Shown: piece after piece, positions 33,500 to 45,638 of the stretch
Layout: each line of letters opens with the position of its first letter
Position numbering within the stretch: the stretch's first letter is position 1
Source of the DNA: Maylandia zebra
Taxonomy: Eukaryota; Chordata; Actinopteri; Cichliformes; Cichlidae
DNA length: 64,000 nucleotides
Assembly: GCF_041146795.1 (NCBI RefSeq)
Contig: NC_135172.1
Coordinates: forward strand, 36,441,623-36,505,622
Direction: 5' to 3'
The notes under the pieces: generated by a model
Told to the model about the DNA's origin: nothing
The model's database searches: none
What the model saw: only the letters and a program-made list of their open reading frames with translations
Translations under genes and position numbers: made by a program

Positions 33500-36400
33500 A
33501 TGGAAGTCGACTCAGGTATTTTTGAAGTTCGTGCATTACTTCAGAACATTAATTAACCCAATTTATTTCTACATTAGCTAACTAGCTAATAATGCTAGCC
33601 GCTAAAAAGTAGCTAAAAGTTTGTTGTGCTGGTGAATGATTTGACAGAGGGTCATATAACGATTACAGGAAGACCTTCAAATGAGAGCAGGAAGAGATTT
33701 TGTTTGTCTGGTTTGGCTCGAGTGTGTTTACGGTGTCGAAACTCAATTGTCGGCTCATAAAACAGTCTGCTCCCTTGGTTAGCCATTGTCTTTTCTCCTG
33801 GGAGGCAAACGTAAAAAGGAGTGTCGAATTTTAACAATGTTTTTGTTAGCTGTAGATACATATACTTGAGTTGTGACGTGATGTTATTGTTTGTATGTGT
33901 AAACTTATTATAAGGCGCAGGGTGTTAGGGACATTAGGGTAGCCAGTAGTGACCTGTTCGTATACAGTACTTATTAAAAATCTATTAAAAGCTCATAAGT
34001 GTGCACAGTTTGAAATATCAGTATCCTGTGATCTACAATTTATCATTAATTACTTTTGTGGAATGTCGAGTTTAAGGGTGCATCATTTTCTTCATTTGTA
34101 TTGATTTTTATTATTATTCCCATAATATAAAACAGCTTCTTCTCAGTTTTCTGTCACTTAGAAAAGTGTTAGAAAACTCTGTCCTCCTCTCGTTCTTCTC
34201 ACCACTCTCAGTCAGTGCAACCTCAATTCCCCCTTTCTCTTCCTTTCCACCATCCTCTATCACATGTTCTTGCTCACCCTGCTACACAAACTCTTACTTG
34301 AAGTATAATTTTTCAGTTTTCATCCTTTTGGGGCTCATGTCAGAGGTCAACTCTGATCATTGAGGCACAGTTTAACTCTTGCGAATAATGTAGCTATCTT
34401 TATATTTGTGAAATTTTAAATGAATCCCAACACTATAACAACAGTACCTTGAGAAGACCTGATATCAGTATGTTAAAGTATGTTAAAAATACATTAGATT
34501 AAATTAGATTTATGATATGTTCAATGTTTTGAACTTGTGACAGCCATTTTCTGTTTGTTTTACTTTGATGTTATCAAACAGAAGTCATATGGCAGTTTAA
34601 AGGTCTTGCAGATATAAACCAGGTGATTCAGTAATACGTAAAAATGGTTTCCACAGACATGCTACCAGAGGGTTTTCTAGATGTAGAAAAAGCTACATCT
34701 AACGAAACTATTGGCATGTGAATGTTTTTTCCTTTTCATTCTTTTTTTATTTAGATTAAGAAGAAGTGTCAGTTCGGTATTTTAAGCCTTAAGATATACC
34801 AGCTTCCTCAAAATGCCTTGCTTGCCTAACAGCTGGCTCCACATACAGAAGCAGAATTCTACTTGATGTTAGTCTTAGTAAAGTTTCAGTTCAAGCTGCT
34901 ATCGAAACAAATGATTACTTGAAATAACTTTTTGTTCTCAAGATACGAGCTCATCATGTGTCAAATAATTTGGAGGAGACCTGCTTCTGGTTATCTGGCT
35001 GTTTCTGAAATTCATGGCCACATGTTATAATGGTGTTAAGTTTAGCTTGGTAAATTTGAGAGACATCCTATATTGATTTAACGTTTTCAACAGCCTCTTA
35101 ACCATTCTTAACCTGTTAGCTGTTATCTTTGCTGACCTTCCTTTTGAACGAAATGTGTTAATGGCTGACAAGTGAACTCAGTTTACCTCCTTTGCCTCTC
35201 AATTCTTTTGTTTTAATGCCATTTCTCAATTTTGCTTTCTTGGAGAAAGACATGAGTAATGAGACTCATTAGCAGTCACCTGGAGAGAATAAAGTAACTG
35301 TGCTATAAGGTTGAGCCTCAATGTGTGTTGGACTAAACCATTTCTAAATTTGTAAGTCTGGCAGAGAGCTTCTATTATTTTTGTAATCATCCAACAGATT
35401 TATTCAGGCAGTTTAATTATGACATAATTTACATAGGGATTAAAAAATGTAAACAAAAGCATTTTTTTCATTCCTGGCTTGGAAGGGCCCCTCCTGCTGG
35501 AGCTCTAGGTAGTACTTTTCTCTCCACTGCTACAACCTATTTTTTAAATGGTGTTGATGAGCATTTTTTTAGCCTTTCTGGAGTTTTTTTTTTTTTTTTC
35601 ATGGTTTAAATTTTATCTTTAGTCACTATGTTAATATCAGTTTGTTCTCATTTCTTTTGTCATGGTGTGTGGTGGTCCTTTGATAAAACTGAATATATGG
35701 AGGGAAAAAAATAGGAAAAAAATAAAAAGCAAACTTGTCTAAGAGAATTCAGACTGTGCTGAAGAATAAAGGTGGTCAAATGAAATGTTGACTTTCAAGC
35801 TGCATTGTATTTGTACAGTACAGCTGTACAAATATAGCATTTTTACGCTATTTCTATGCATGATTGCACTTGTCAGTAGATCTCTGCACTTATTTCTCAA
35901 TTTCATAGCAAAACATGAAGAAATGAGGGATGGTTTGTGTCTTTTGCATGGTGATGTAGTTATTATCTCAACTTGAATCCAACTTGAGTCTGCAAATAAA
36001 AAAAAGTTTAGTTTATGCAAATCTCAGACAACATATACATCCTTAGAAATATATCTGTGCTAGCCCAATATCAAGTGAATCGTGTAGCTGTCCATATTTT
36101 TATGTGGACGTGAATGGATTGGATGGATGGATGGATGGATGGGTTGATCCTGATTTGAAGTGACTGTTGTGAAAATGCAGGGGTAATTAGCTCAGTGTTA
36201 AACACAGTCATATTACTTTGTATTATGTATATTTCATCGAGTTTTGTTTTCTGTACAGATGCAATATTAGCATCTGTTCCAGAAGAGCAAAAATAAATGT
36301 CATGTAAGAAACATTACTTTGTTTGTCTTTTCAAGTGTTTGTCACTGATCACAGTGGGCGAATCAGCAGTAACCCTCTGCTGGACCAGCTCCCCAGTTAC

Positions 36401-39400
36401 CAGTCCCTGCTGTACCGCAGGAAGTCGTCAACTGTTGGCTCCAAACAAAGAGGCAGCTCTAGAGCAAGGGTTGGCTCATCTGGCAGTTGGAAATGGGGTA
36501 TAAACACCTTTGTAAGACAAACCGTGAAACAGAAGAGTCAGACTGAGAAGCGACACATCAGAGAACTAGCCAAGCCCATGGCTGAGAAACGCAAACAGTA
36601 GGAAACTGTAGTCTGTTATGACTTCTTTCACTAATAGCTAAATAACGTTTTTGTGTGTCAGGAGTTTATTTGACTGTTTGATGTTTTAGGAAACGGTGTG
36701 CAGAAGATGCTCAAGAGTTGAGCAGCTGGCAACAGTGGCGACAAAGCACCCGCAAGTATCTGAGGAGGATGAGAGATGAAAGCGAAGAATGGCTGAGCTC
36801 TTTGAAGCTCTGGAGGGGAGACATCCACCTAATAGAAGGTAAAAGAAAGACAAACAGATTGTCTGACAGAAATTGTTTCTTTGGTCTCAAAGACTTGTTT
36901 GGATTTCTGTTCAGATGGTGCTAATCGGTAATTATAATTTTGCTAAGACAAAGTGTACCTTTGTGTTATGTCAGACTTAAGTTCTCCCTTTTTGCCTCTT
37001 TCACTTGTCACTAGGGATGTTTGGAACAGGGATCCTGTCTTACTTCTCCTTTCTGCGCTTCCTGGTCACACTCAACTTTATCATCTTTCTGCTCATGTTC
37101 GGTTTTGTCATGTTGCCCATCATCATTGCACCCCATGTTTCAGGAAATATCACCTTCAGCCAGAATGATAGTGAGAGGATTATTTGTTTGTTTGTTTCAA
37201 TTAGAAGCATATACTAAGCAAGAAAGATGAAAAAGCTTAGCTTATCTGTTATATTACAGGTTACTGCAGCGTGTATGAAAGTGGCAGTCGTCGAGGTCTT
37301 GTTAACTATCATAAGTATATTACTGATCTGCTTTCTGGTGAAGTAAGTGTTGTCACATTATTAGTCTCCTGAGAAAGAGTCCACTCTGTAGTTTCTGTAC
37401 TCACCTGCTGTGCTTCATCTGCAGGGCTTTCTGGAACAGACCTATCTTTTCTACGGCTTCTACAATGTGGAAAAAATCCATTTCTCCCACATAACTTATA
37501 ATTTGGCACTGGCATACCTGCTGGTCACTATAGGGTACCTCTTCCTCAGTCTTATCTGGATTGTTAAAAGGTATGAAAAAGGCAAACTCATAAGAAATAA
37601 CATTTATGTGATGAGATGTGGTCTTGAGTGTTTTCTTCTTTCGAAGGTCTGCCACCGGGTTCAAACATAATCTGATTCAGGATGAGGATTGCTTTCAGAG
37701 TTTTTGCAACAAGATCTTTGCTGGCTGGGATTTCTGCATCACCAGTGAGAATGCTGCAAAGCTGAAGAAAAAGACGTTGCTCTATGAGCTGAAGGTTAGT
37801 TTATACATCAGAAGCATGATTGTAAAACTGGCTAGTCAAAACAATGGCCAGTTTACAAATTTGTTTTAAACTAATTTGAAAAAATGGGTGCTTACATGAC
37901 ACCCCAGCAGCTACATACAATTACTCTAAAGTAAAAATAAGATGTGCATTTTAATATAATCTACTTTTATGGCTTTAGTGACATTCAAGGCCCCAGTTCC
38001 CACATGCATTACTACCGGGGTCACATGCTAATCAGCGGTATTCTGTGCTATCATTGGTAGTCGCTTCAAATCCTCACCAGGAAGTTAAAGGCAAGGCAAG
38101 TTTATTTGTATAGCACAATTCAACAACAAGGTGGTTCAAAGTGCTTTACAGAGACATTAGAAACAAAAACAAATAAAAAGCATGATTTAAAATTGATTAA
38201 AACAAGCAAACAAACTAACTAAATAACAAACAAACAAACAAACAAACAAAACAGTATGTAAAATCAAAACAGATAAAATCAGAACAATAGATAAAATCAG
38301 TAGTTAAAATGAGCTTAAAAGCTTAAAATAAATTTATCACAGGTCCCGCCTGCTTCACAGTGCCAGCAGTTATTTAGCCTCTAACCACGTGAAGTCACTG
38401 AATGTCATTCACTTTCTATTGCCCCTGGTTGCCACATAGCTGCCAATTGTTTTCAGTGTTGATGCAGCTCTACCCTGTACCTGTGTCCTGGAGGTAGTAG
38501 TTCATATGCATGTTAGAGAGGGTGCAATACATCACTGAGAATTGCTTACACTTGTCCCTTGATGTTCCTTAAAGTAAAGTAAAAGAAAAATTTTATTTAT
38601 ATTGCACCTTTCAAGATAAAAATCACAAAGTGCTTCACAGAAGCTAAAACATAAAAATCAAAATCAACCAAAAGCGAGTTTAAAACAACAACAACAACAA
38701 AAAAAACTTCATTAGTCTTACTGATGAGTCTAAAGTAAAGAAAATTAATAATCAAACACCATCATTTTGTTGTCTTGCCTTATTTTAAAATTCATATTTT
38801 TATATCTTTAGACTGATTTGGAGGATGAGAAGATCAAGCAGAAAATAGCAGAGCGCACCCACAAAGAAAAATGTCGGCTTTACTTCATCCGTCTCATCCT
38901 GAATCTTTTCGTCATTGGTGTACTGGCTGCTTGCTTCTACTGCATTTATTTAGCCACTATCTTCTCCCAGAAAGCCCAAATGAATGACCAAAAGGTAAGA
39001 CAATTTTTTTTAATATTCTTTCTCTCCACCCACTTTGATTCAACCTTTATGTAGAAATTTCTGGTAAATGTTGGCAACACAGGATAAAAGGTATTTGTTG
39101 TTTCTCCTCTTTTGCAGGTGAATTTCATAGTAGATCTCATTTTTGAGTATCTACCTTCAATTGTTATCACCTTTGCCAACTTCATTACCCCAGTACTTTT
39201 CTCTTTTATCATCAACTTTGAGGACTATTCTCCTGCTTTTGAGATCCGCTTCACTCTTATGAGGTAAAATGGAGTCTTGTGTTTTGACCTGCTTACTCAT
39301 AGATGCAGATTTGAACTTGAAAGTATTTCTGATTTGCCTTCTTTCTTCCTATCCTCACAGGTGTGTCTTCATGCGGTTAACCAGTATTGTGGTTTTGCTC

Positions 39401-42400
39401 TTTTCTGTCTGGTCTCGGATCACTAAATGTAAAGATGATCCCTGTATTTGTGGCTACAACCACGATCTTTACCCTGTAAGTAATCCTCTTTTGCCATAAT
39501 GTAATATACAGTGGTTTGCAGGGGTAGTGCCACAGGTACCAGTGTCAAACTCATTTGTATCTTTGCATTAGCTGTTATACATACAGTGGGGCAAAAAAGT
39601 ATTTAGTCAGCCACCGATTGTGCAAGTTCCCCCACCTAAAATGATGACAGAGGTCAGTAATTTGCACCAGAGGTACACTTCAACTGTGAGAGACAGAATG
39701 TGAAAAAAAAAATCCATGAATCCACATGGTAGGATTTGTAAAGAATTTATTCATAAATCAGGGTGGAAAATAAGTATTTGGTCAATAACAAAAATACAAC
39801 TCAATACTTTGTAACATAACCTTTGTTGGCAATAACAGAGGTCAAACGTTTACTATAGGTCTTTACCAGGTTTGCACACACAGTAGCTGGTATTTTGGCC
39901 CATTCCTCCATGCAGATCTTCTCGAGAGCAGTGATGTTTTGGGGCTGTCGCCGAGCAACACGGACTTTCAACTCCCGCCACAGATTTTCTATGGGGTTGA
40001 GGTCTGGAGACTGGCTAGGCCACTCCAGGACTTTCAAATGCTTCTTACGGAGCCACTCCTTTGTTGCCCGGGCGGTGTGTTTTGGATCATTGTCATGTTG
40101 GAAGACCCAGCCTCGTTTCATCTTCAAAGTTCTCACTGATGGAAGGAGGTTTTGGCTCAAAATCTCACGATACATGGCCCCATTCATTCTGTCCTTAACA
40201 CGGATCAGTCGTCCTGTCCCCTTGGCAGAAAAACAGCCCCATAGCATGATGTTTCCACCCCCATGCTTCACAGTAGGTATGGTGTTCTTGGGATGCAACT
40301 CAGTATTCTTCTTCCTCCAAACACGACGAGTTGAGTTTATACCAAAAGGTTCTACTTTGGTTTCATCTGACCACATGACATTCTCCCAATCCTCTGCTGT
40401 ATCATCCATGTGCTCTCTGGCAAACTTCAGACGGGCCTGGACATGCACTGGCTTCAGCAGCGGAACACGTCTGGCACTGTGGGATTTGATTCCCTGCCGT
40501 TGTAGTGTGTTACTGATGGTGACCTTTGTTACTTTGGTCCCAGCTCTCTGCAGGTCATTCACCAGGTCCCCCCGTGTGGTTCTGGGATCTTTGCCCACCG
40601 TTCTCATGATCATTTTGACCCCATGGGATGAGATCTTGCGTGGAGCCCCAGATCGAGGGAGATTATCAGTGGTCTTGTATGTCTTCCATTTTCTGATGAT
40701 TGCTCCCACAGTTGATTTTTTCACACCAAGCTGCTTGCCTATTGTAGATTCACTCTTCCCAGTCTGGTGCAGGTCTACAATACTTTTCCTGGTGTCCTTC
40801 GAAAGCTCTTTGGTCTTGGCCATGGCGGAGTTTGGAGTCTGACTGTTTGAGGCTGTGGACAGGTGTCTTTTATACAGATGATGAGTTCAAACAGGTGCCA
40901 TTCATACAGGTAACGAGTGGGGGACAGAAAAGCTTCTTACAGAAGACGTTACAGGTCTGTGAGAGCCAGAGATTTTCCTTGTTTGAGGTGACCAAATACT
41001 TATTTTCCACCCTAATTTACGAATAAATTCTTTACAAATCCTACCATGTGGATTCATGGATTTTTTTTCACATTCTGTCTCTCACAGTTGAAGTGTACCT
41101 CTGGTGCAAATTACTGACCTCTGTCATCATTTTAAGTGGGGGAACTTGTACAATCGGTGGCTGACTAAATACTTTTTTGCCCCACTGTATGTGTTAGAAT
41201 GTGAATATTACATATGTTAAGTGTAACTGCACGAATATGTGCCCATATTTTGGTCTCTTAGACTTTTAATTTTAAAAAGTATTAAAAAAATAGTATATTC
41301 CTAATCACCCTATAAAATACATTTCTTAAATCGTGACATTGTATGTATGGTAAAATCCAGTCTCTATATCCTTGTTGCTGTCGACAGTGCTGGGAAACGC
41401 ATGTGGGCCAAGAGATGTACAAACTCACCATCTTTGACTTCATTGTCATCGTTTCCGTCACCATCTTTGTGGAGTTTCCTCGAAAGTAAGACCTCATTTA
41501 TCCACAGTAGAAAAAAAGTACAGTTCATCTAGTTTTGTGATCATCTCATGACATTTGAAGAGGTGTAAACATGTCACCTTCATAAAAGATTAAGAATCTC
41601 TAATGTAACAGTTACAGGAGCTGACTTGGACTACCGTATTTTTCGATAGTGCGCCTTATAATCCGGTGCGCCTTATGTGTGAATTCTGGTTGTGCTTGCT
41701 GACCTCGAACTGATTTTATGTGGTACACTGCGCTAAAAAATCTGTCAAAAATGTTTTAGTTTGACTAAGCTACAGAGCCGCACCGCTTGGATGGATTGTC
41801 GGAGAATTACGGCTACTGTAGTCAGGAGCCTCGCGGAGTAATCTGGGTCTAAAACTTCGTCCGCTTCAGGTCCCAAAGTTAGATGAATACTGCGACATCA
41901 CTGAGAGTTAGAAACTGTCTAAATTCCTTCATCTTTAATAAAAATGATCAGCGTTGCTGCTTTACCAGGTGGAACAATTAAGTTTAACATCCAGGCATCC
42001 ATCAAAACAGAATTTATTAAATTTAACAGAGTTAGAAGTTAGCATGAAGTTAGCTCGCTAGTTTACACCGAAACATGATATAGCATGTTCTGACTGAGAT
42101 TTCTGAAAAAATTAAAATGTACAGCTCTGCTATCACTTCCAGCATAAATAAGGACAGAAAACTAAACAGCAGTGATGTTTGTAGAGTTACTGAAGTTGGA
42201 TTAACTGGTATATAATGATGTGCTACGTGATCGCTAATGACACAGCTATGTTAGCATAACATAAACACAGTGAAACTGGAGGATGAACGCTAACTTTTTT
42301 CCACTCGATAAAAGTTAACGTTAGGGTTCCCGATGGTTAGGGACAAATGCAATCGCATGGCAGGATGCTGTAAATGCACCAAACTTCAGTCAGGAGAACA

Positions 42401-44282
42401 ACTGAGACAATCCATCCACAATACAAGGTTAGTCATTAATATACTGCAACAACATGGGAATAGAGCAGCTGTGAGAGAATTCAGCATTAATGAATCAATG
42501 GTACGGAAGTGGAGGAAGAAAGAGGAATGAGTTGAGTCAAGTTTGACTTGTTTTGTTTCGCTTAATGCGCCCTATAATCCGGTGCGCCTTATGTATGAAA
42601 ACAGATCCATTCATCGACAGTGCGCCTTATAATCCGGTGCACTTTATGGTCTGAAAAATATGGTAGTTTTAGTGTTAGCTTAGTTAGTCTAAATAAATGT
42701 AGCTAAAATTATTCTGTCACTGAAGGCTTTGTTTTCTCTGATTATTTCTGCTTTAGTCATTTTTGTCCTTCTTGTTCTATCCTACCCAGACTGCTTCTGA
42801 GGTACAGTAATTCTGCCCTGGCTAAATGGATGAGCCAACAGGAGTTTTCTATTCCTCAGAATGTACTGGAGATCGTCTATGGTCAGACCATCTGCTGGAT
42901 CGGCACTTTCTACTGCCCACTGCTGCCTGCTATCTGCACCCTCAAATATTTCTTTATTTTTTACATCAAGAAGGTGACATTTTGGTTTGAATGCATGTAG
43001 TTTTTTTCCTTGCAAGAGTGAAGGAAAAAAGCATGAAATATTCTAGTAAGCCTCATTTGCAAATTTTTGTTTGCTAGGTATCATTAATCAAAAACTGTCG
43101 TCCAGCCACACGTCCTTTCCGAGCATCCAGCTCCAACTTCTTTTTCCTCGGCGTGCTGTTGATCGGCCTGACTCTTGCCTGTGTGCCTGTCATAGCTAGT
43201 ATAGCACAGTGAGTAATGTTCATACTGTGTTCTAATTATATTTGTATAGTTTGTATGGAGCTTTAAAAGAACCTCTAGCAGAAATATTCATGCCAAAGGT
43301 CAAAATCTGGCCACTGCCATATAATTATTTTTTTCTTAATATGGATAAATATAGGAACTCTTACTTGTATGCACTCACTTATACTTCCTTTTTGTTCAGG
43401 ATAAACTGTTCTCGGGCCTGTGGACCTTTTGTTAATTACGAAACCTCCTGGTACGTGGTGCCAGCTACAGTTTCTCAGCTACCCAAAGGAGTCGAAAAGC
43501 TTCTTCGTGCTCTCTCTTCAGAGGCCTTTGCTGTCTCTTTCTTTGTTATCACATGGTTGGTCCTCTTATTATATATTTTCACCTTTTTAACATTGTTTTT
43601 CCTCTGCTGTAATTTTATACTTTGTTTCCATGTTTTTTCCAGTTTGGCCATGTTTTATGTGATTGCACTTGCTGGAGCACACAAGAGGGTCATTAATGAA
43701 CTAAGACACCAGCTAGAAATGGTAGGTCTTATTCTTCCCCCCCCCCCCCCCCCCCCCCAAGGGAGGGAGTATGTAATTGGTTCCGTTTGTTAGAAGTCTA
43801 GTGCCCACACTTTTAAAGATATCGTTTTCAAATTTTGTGTGATTGTAGATACAGATAACGGCTTAATTTATTGTTGGTGAAAATCTAGTCGAAGTTACAC
43901 ACCTTATTTTTTCAATATGTTCTGTACGATATCAGTAATAAAAACATCATAAAAAGTCAAAGTTTTATTATAGCTCTTGTCCTTCAGGGGGAGTTGCGTA
44001 CTCTGAGTGTTCTTGTTATCAATTCAGTTATTGCCAAATACAGTGTGAACTGAAATCTGTTTGTGTTAATTTGTCAATCAGGAGGGCCGCGACCGGCGTT
44101 TCCTGATCCAGAAGCTGTGCCAGGCCCAGAAGCGCTCAGGTGTGAGATCCCCACAATCCAAATTCCAACCCCGCCGCAGCAGCAGCAGAAGCAGTCCTAG
44201 CTACCACACTAGCTTCGCCACCAATTTCAGTGATGCGGTGTTCCTGGCCCATGCAGCTCCAAGCTCCTCCACTCAAGTTTAA
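33500..44282 (+). CDS. tmc7: TMC7, transmembrane channel-like protein 7
   Basis: A multi-pass TMC-family membrane protein; the specific role of TMC7 is not well established. Exons: 33500-33515, 36336-36597, 36690-36838, 37015-37170, 37260-37342, 37425-37570, 37647-37794, 38812-38994, 39118-39263, 39361-39475, 41388-41485, 42790-42973, 43078-43208, 43400-43555, 43643-43721, 44082-44282; 750 aa, against about 723 in human. Exon 1 codes only MEVDS plus one base. Seen hallmarks: [37 protein letters not shown], the canonical TMC signature [31 protein letters not shown] and the C-terminal [18 protein letters not shown]. The tail is Ser/Arg-rich ([11 protein letters not shown]). Intron 10 contains an intact Tc1-like element and intron 11 a pogo-type element. 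The exon 14 donor is weak (ATG|GTTGGT) but required by phase. Confidence 0.93.
33675..33797 (-). CDS. Candidate upstream coding exon of tmc5
   Basis: The minus strand has an acceptor-like TTGCCTCCCAG, then GAGAAAAGACA and ATGG in good Kozak context at 33786. The frame begins [20 protein letters not shown] and continues to FLLSFE before a possible GAAG|GTCTTC donor at 33675. The phase (one base left over) fits a splice to the tmc5 first exon at its ACTGAG|CTGAGG acceptor, giving FEAEESLLSPKKSK. A second choice (CCT|GTAATC to the next AG) is also in frame. Both splice sites are weak, and the acceptor near 32060 lacks a good pyrimidine tract. No known family was recognised, so this is a hypothesis. 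Confidence 0.35.
36116..36142. repeat. (GGAT)n microsatellite
   Basis: Six tandem GGAT-type units in tmc7 intron 1. Confidence 0.9.
38093..38345 (-). mobile_element. LINE/SINE-type 3' tail with AAAC repeats
   Basis: GGCAAGGCAAGTTTATTTGT, then ATAGCACAATTCA and CAAAGTGCTTTACAGAGACA, is the reverse complement of a common fish LINE 3' tail. CAAA-rich simple sequence follows at 38210-38250. It lies in tmc7 intron 7. Confidence 0.6.
38577..38712 (-). mobile_element. Second LINE-type 3' tail in tmc7 intron 7
   Basis: TTTTATTTATATTGCACCTT followed by CACAAAGTGCTTCACAG is a diverged relative of the tail 480 bases upstream. It ends in CAACAACAACAA simple sequence. No coding part remains. Confidence 0.55.
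39584..41187 (-). mobile_element. Complete Tc1-like transposon (1604 bp)
   Basis: The ends are CAGTGGGGCAAAAAAGTATT at 39584 and its reverse complement at 41187, with TA on both sides (39582-39583, 41188-41189). The inverted repeats are about 200 bp (39584-39784 and 40989-41187). By eye they differ by four substitutions and a length change in an A-run, about 98% identity. The transposase frame is open over its full length. It sits in tmc7 intron 10, antisense to tmc7. Such a complete, barely decayed copy suggests a recent insertion. Confidence 0.95.
39801..40823 (-). CDS. Tc1-like transposase, apparently intact (340 aa)
   Basis: It cuts and pastes its element at TA sites. Residues ~1-110 form the paired-like DNA-binding region with two helix-turn-helix parts ([33 protein letters not shown]), joined by a GRPR-like segment (PRSGAPRKI). 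The catalytic triad of a DD34E enzyme is present: Asp in [10 protein letters not shown], Asp in [12 protein letters not shown], Glu in [15 protein letters not shown], with 34 residues between the last two. The glycine-rich box is [15 protein letters not shown]. There is no stop or frameshift, and the length is normal for the family. The opposite-strand frame (39895-40842) is a shadow. Activity itself cannot be judged from sequence. Confidence 0.95.
   Translation of the reverse strand: MAKTKELSKDTRKSIVDLHQTGKSESTIGKQLGVKKSTVGAIIRKWKTYKTTDNLPRSGAPRKISSHGVKMIMRTVGKDPRTTRGDLVNDLQRAGTKVTKVTISNTLQRQGIKSHSARRVPLLKPVHVQARLKFAREHMDDTAEDWENVMWSDETKVEPFGINSTRRVWRKKNTELHPKNTIPTVKHGGGNIMLWGCFSAKGTGRLIRVKDRMNGAMYREILSQNLLPSVRTLKMKRGWVFQHDNDPKHTARATKEWLRKKHLKVLEWPSQSPDLNPIENLWRELKVRVARRQPQNITALEKICMEEWAKIPATVCANLVKTYSKRLTSVIANKGYVTKY
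41634..42663 (+). mobile_element. pogo-type non-autonomous element (1030 bp)
   Basis: Left end CCGTATTTTTCGATAGTGCG and right end (reverse complement) CCATATTTTTCAGACCATAA are related. TA flanks both (41632-41633, 42664-42665). Subterminal GCGCCTTATAATCCGGTGCG motifs recur at both ends. The frame at 42333-42530 reads [20 protein letters not shown] then [13 protein letters not shown], the N-terminal helix-turn-helix of pogo/Tigger-type transposases, and stops. The catalytic domain is missing, so the copy is defective. It lies in tmc7 intron 11. Confidence 0.8.
43737..43758. repeat. C22 homopolymer in tmc7 intron 15
   Basis: Twenty-two consecutive C starting 16 bases after the exon 15 donor. 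Long C/G runs are unstable and prone to sequencing error, so the true length may differ. Confidence 0.9.
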
Positions 44283-45013
44283 GGCAAAGGCCTTATTTTA
44301 CTGAACAAAGCAGAGGTGCATGCTTAGACAATTCTTCAATTGTCTAAGCAGACAATTGAACTTTTCAGACTAATATCTTAAATGTGTTTAATTAACTGTG
44401 AAAACACTGCATTGTAAACAAATATCCTGTTCACAGTGCTTCTGACCTTTTCAGTGGTTTTTTTTGCTGTTTGTTTGTTTGTCCAAAAAAACAGTCTGAA
44501 TATTTGTGAATATATGAATTGACAATCTCAAAAAAAAAATTTTCCTTTAATCAAAACTTTATTTTTGTTGAGCTGCAGAGTATTTACTTGCATGTAATCT
44601 TTTCCTTCTGAGAAGGATTTCGATTCTTTTAAACTACTGGACTTGTTTTTAAAACTTTTCTCAATCTCATGCACTTTAAATGTATTAACGCAGGGTTTTG
44701 GGGGTTTGTTTTGTTTTTTTACTACAGCTTCCTTGTTGACTTGTTTATTTGTGGGTGTTGTTGCATATGCAAATGAATATTTATGACTGTGCTTAATACA
44801 TTTTGAATGAAATTACTTTTAACACTACTTTTTACTTAGTTTTAGTACCTTTTTAAAATATCTTCTGGACTGTGGGCATGTTATTAACAATGTCCCTGCT
44901 CTGGGGTTGTTTTTTTTTTTTTTTTTTTTTTTTTTTGTCAGATTTGGATGAAAATACTCTTGTACTTTCATGATGCCTTAATTTGATTGTGGGTACTGTA
45001 CATATGAAATAAA
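44283..45013 (+). other. tmc7: tmc7 3' UTR with poly(A) signal
   Basis: AT-rich sequence ends at AATAAA (45008-45013). A T27 run lies at 44910-44936. No other feature was recognised. Confidence 0.65.
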
Positions 45014-45638
45014 TGTTTTCCTAAGTATATTTTCTCATTTAATTGTTTTAAATCTCACTCTGTCAGTCTCATCATGCAGATATTTTATGGAACAAACTGA
45101 TATAAGTGAATGTGAAATACTGTTTTGAAAAGTCAAATGGTGGTAAAATCTCTGTCATGGTGCTATGACAAAAGGCAGTTCGATGATATATAAAAAGTGA
45201 TAAAGGGTAATCAAGGAGAGGGTAATAATAAGATTACGAATTGGCCATTGAAAAAGTAAATGGAATAATTACAAGGCCAACACAATACGCTAACACTATA
45301 GATGAGTTAATTGGTATTTTTCTCCTCCTACTTTAAGTATAGTATTTTGCAGGGTATGATACTTCAGAATATGAAAAAGCAATGTCTTCAACAACCGAGA
45401 TGTTAGAAAATGGATCAGGGATGTTAGGGTTCGGTAAAAACGTAGACGTTTGTAACTTTAACCAGAAGAGGGCAGTGATACAACTTAAAACGTTACAAGC
45501 GGCCGTGAGCGAAGGAGAAAATGGCACCTCCTACCCGCCAGAGGTCGCTGCAGACGCCGCCTGTGACAGTTCATTGACAGCCCCTCAGCTGGTACGGAAC
45601 CGGAGGCAGCGTGCGGTTGCTTGGCTCAACCACTCAAA
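45014..45638 (+). promoter_or_regulatory. nomo1: nomo upstream region
   Basis: 45014-45380 is plain AT-rich spacer. 45480-45638 rises in GC and CG content (for example AGACGCCGCCTGTGACAG and GGAACCGGAGGCAGCGTGCG) just before the nomo ATG, as in a housekeeping CpG promoter. tmc7 ends about 600 bases upstream. The short frames here are not genes. Confidence 0.4.

Larger units (their letters stand above)
33516..36335 (+). other. tmc7: tmc7 intron 1 (2.8 kb)
   Basis: An AT-rich intron. It contains a candidate minus-strand coding exon at 33675-33797 (separate entry), a T-run near 35586 and a (GGAT)n tract at 36116-36142. No other gene or clear mobile element was recognised. Confidence 0.6.

Noticed and set aside
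39895-40842. 315-aa plus-strand open frame
   Set aside because: It is the antisense shadow of the intact Tc1-like transposase; the minus frame carries the DD34E motifs.
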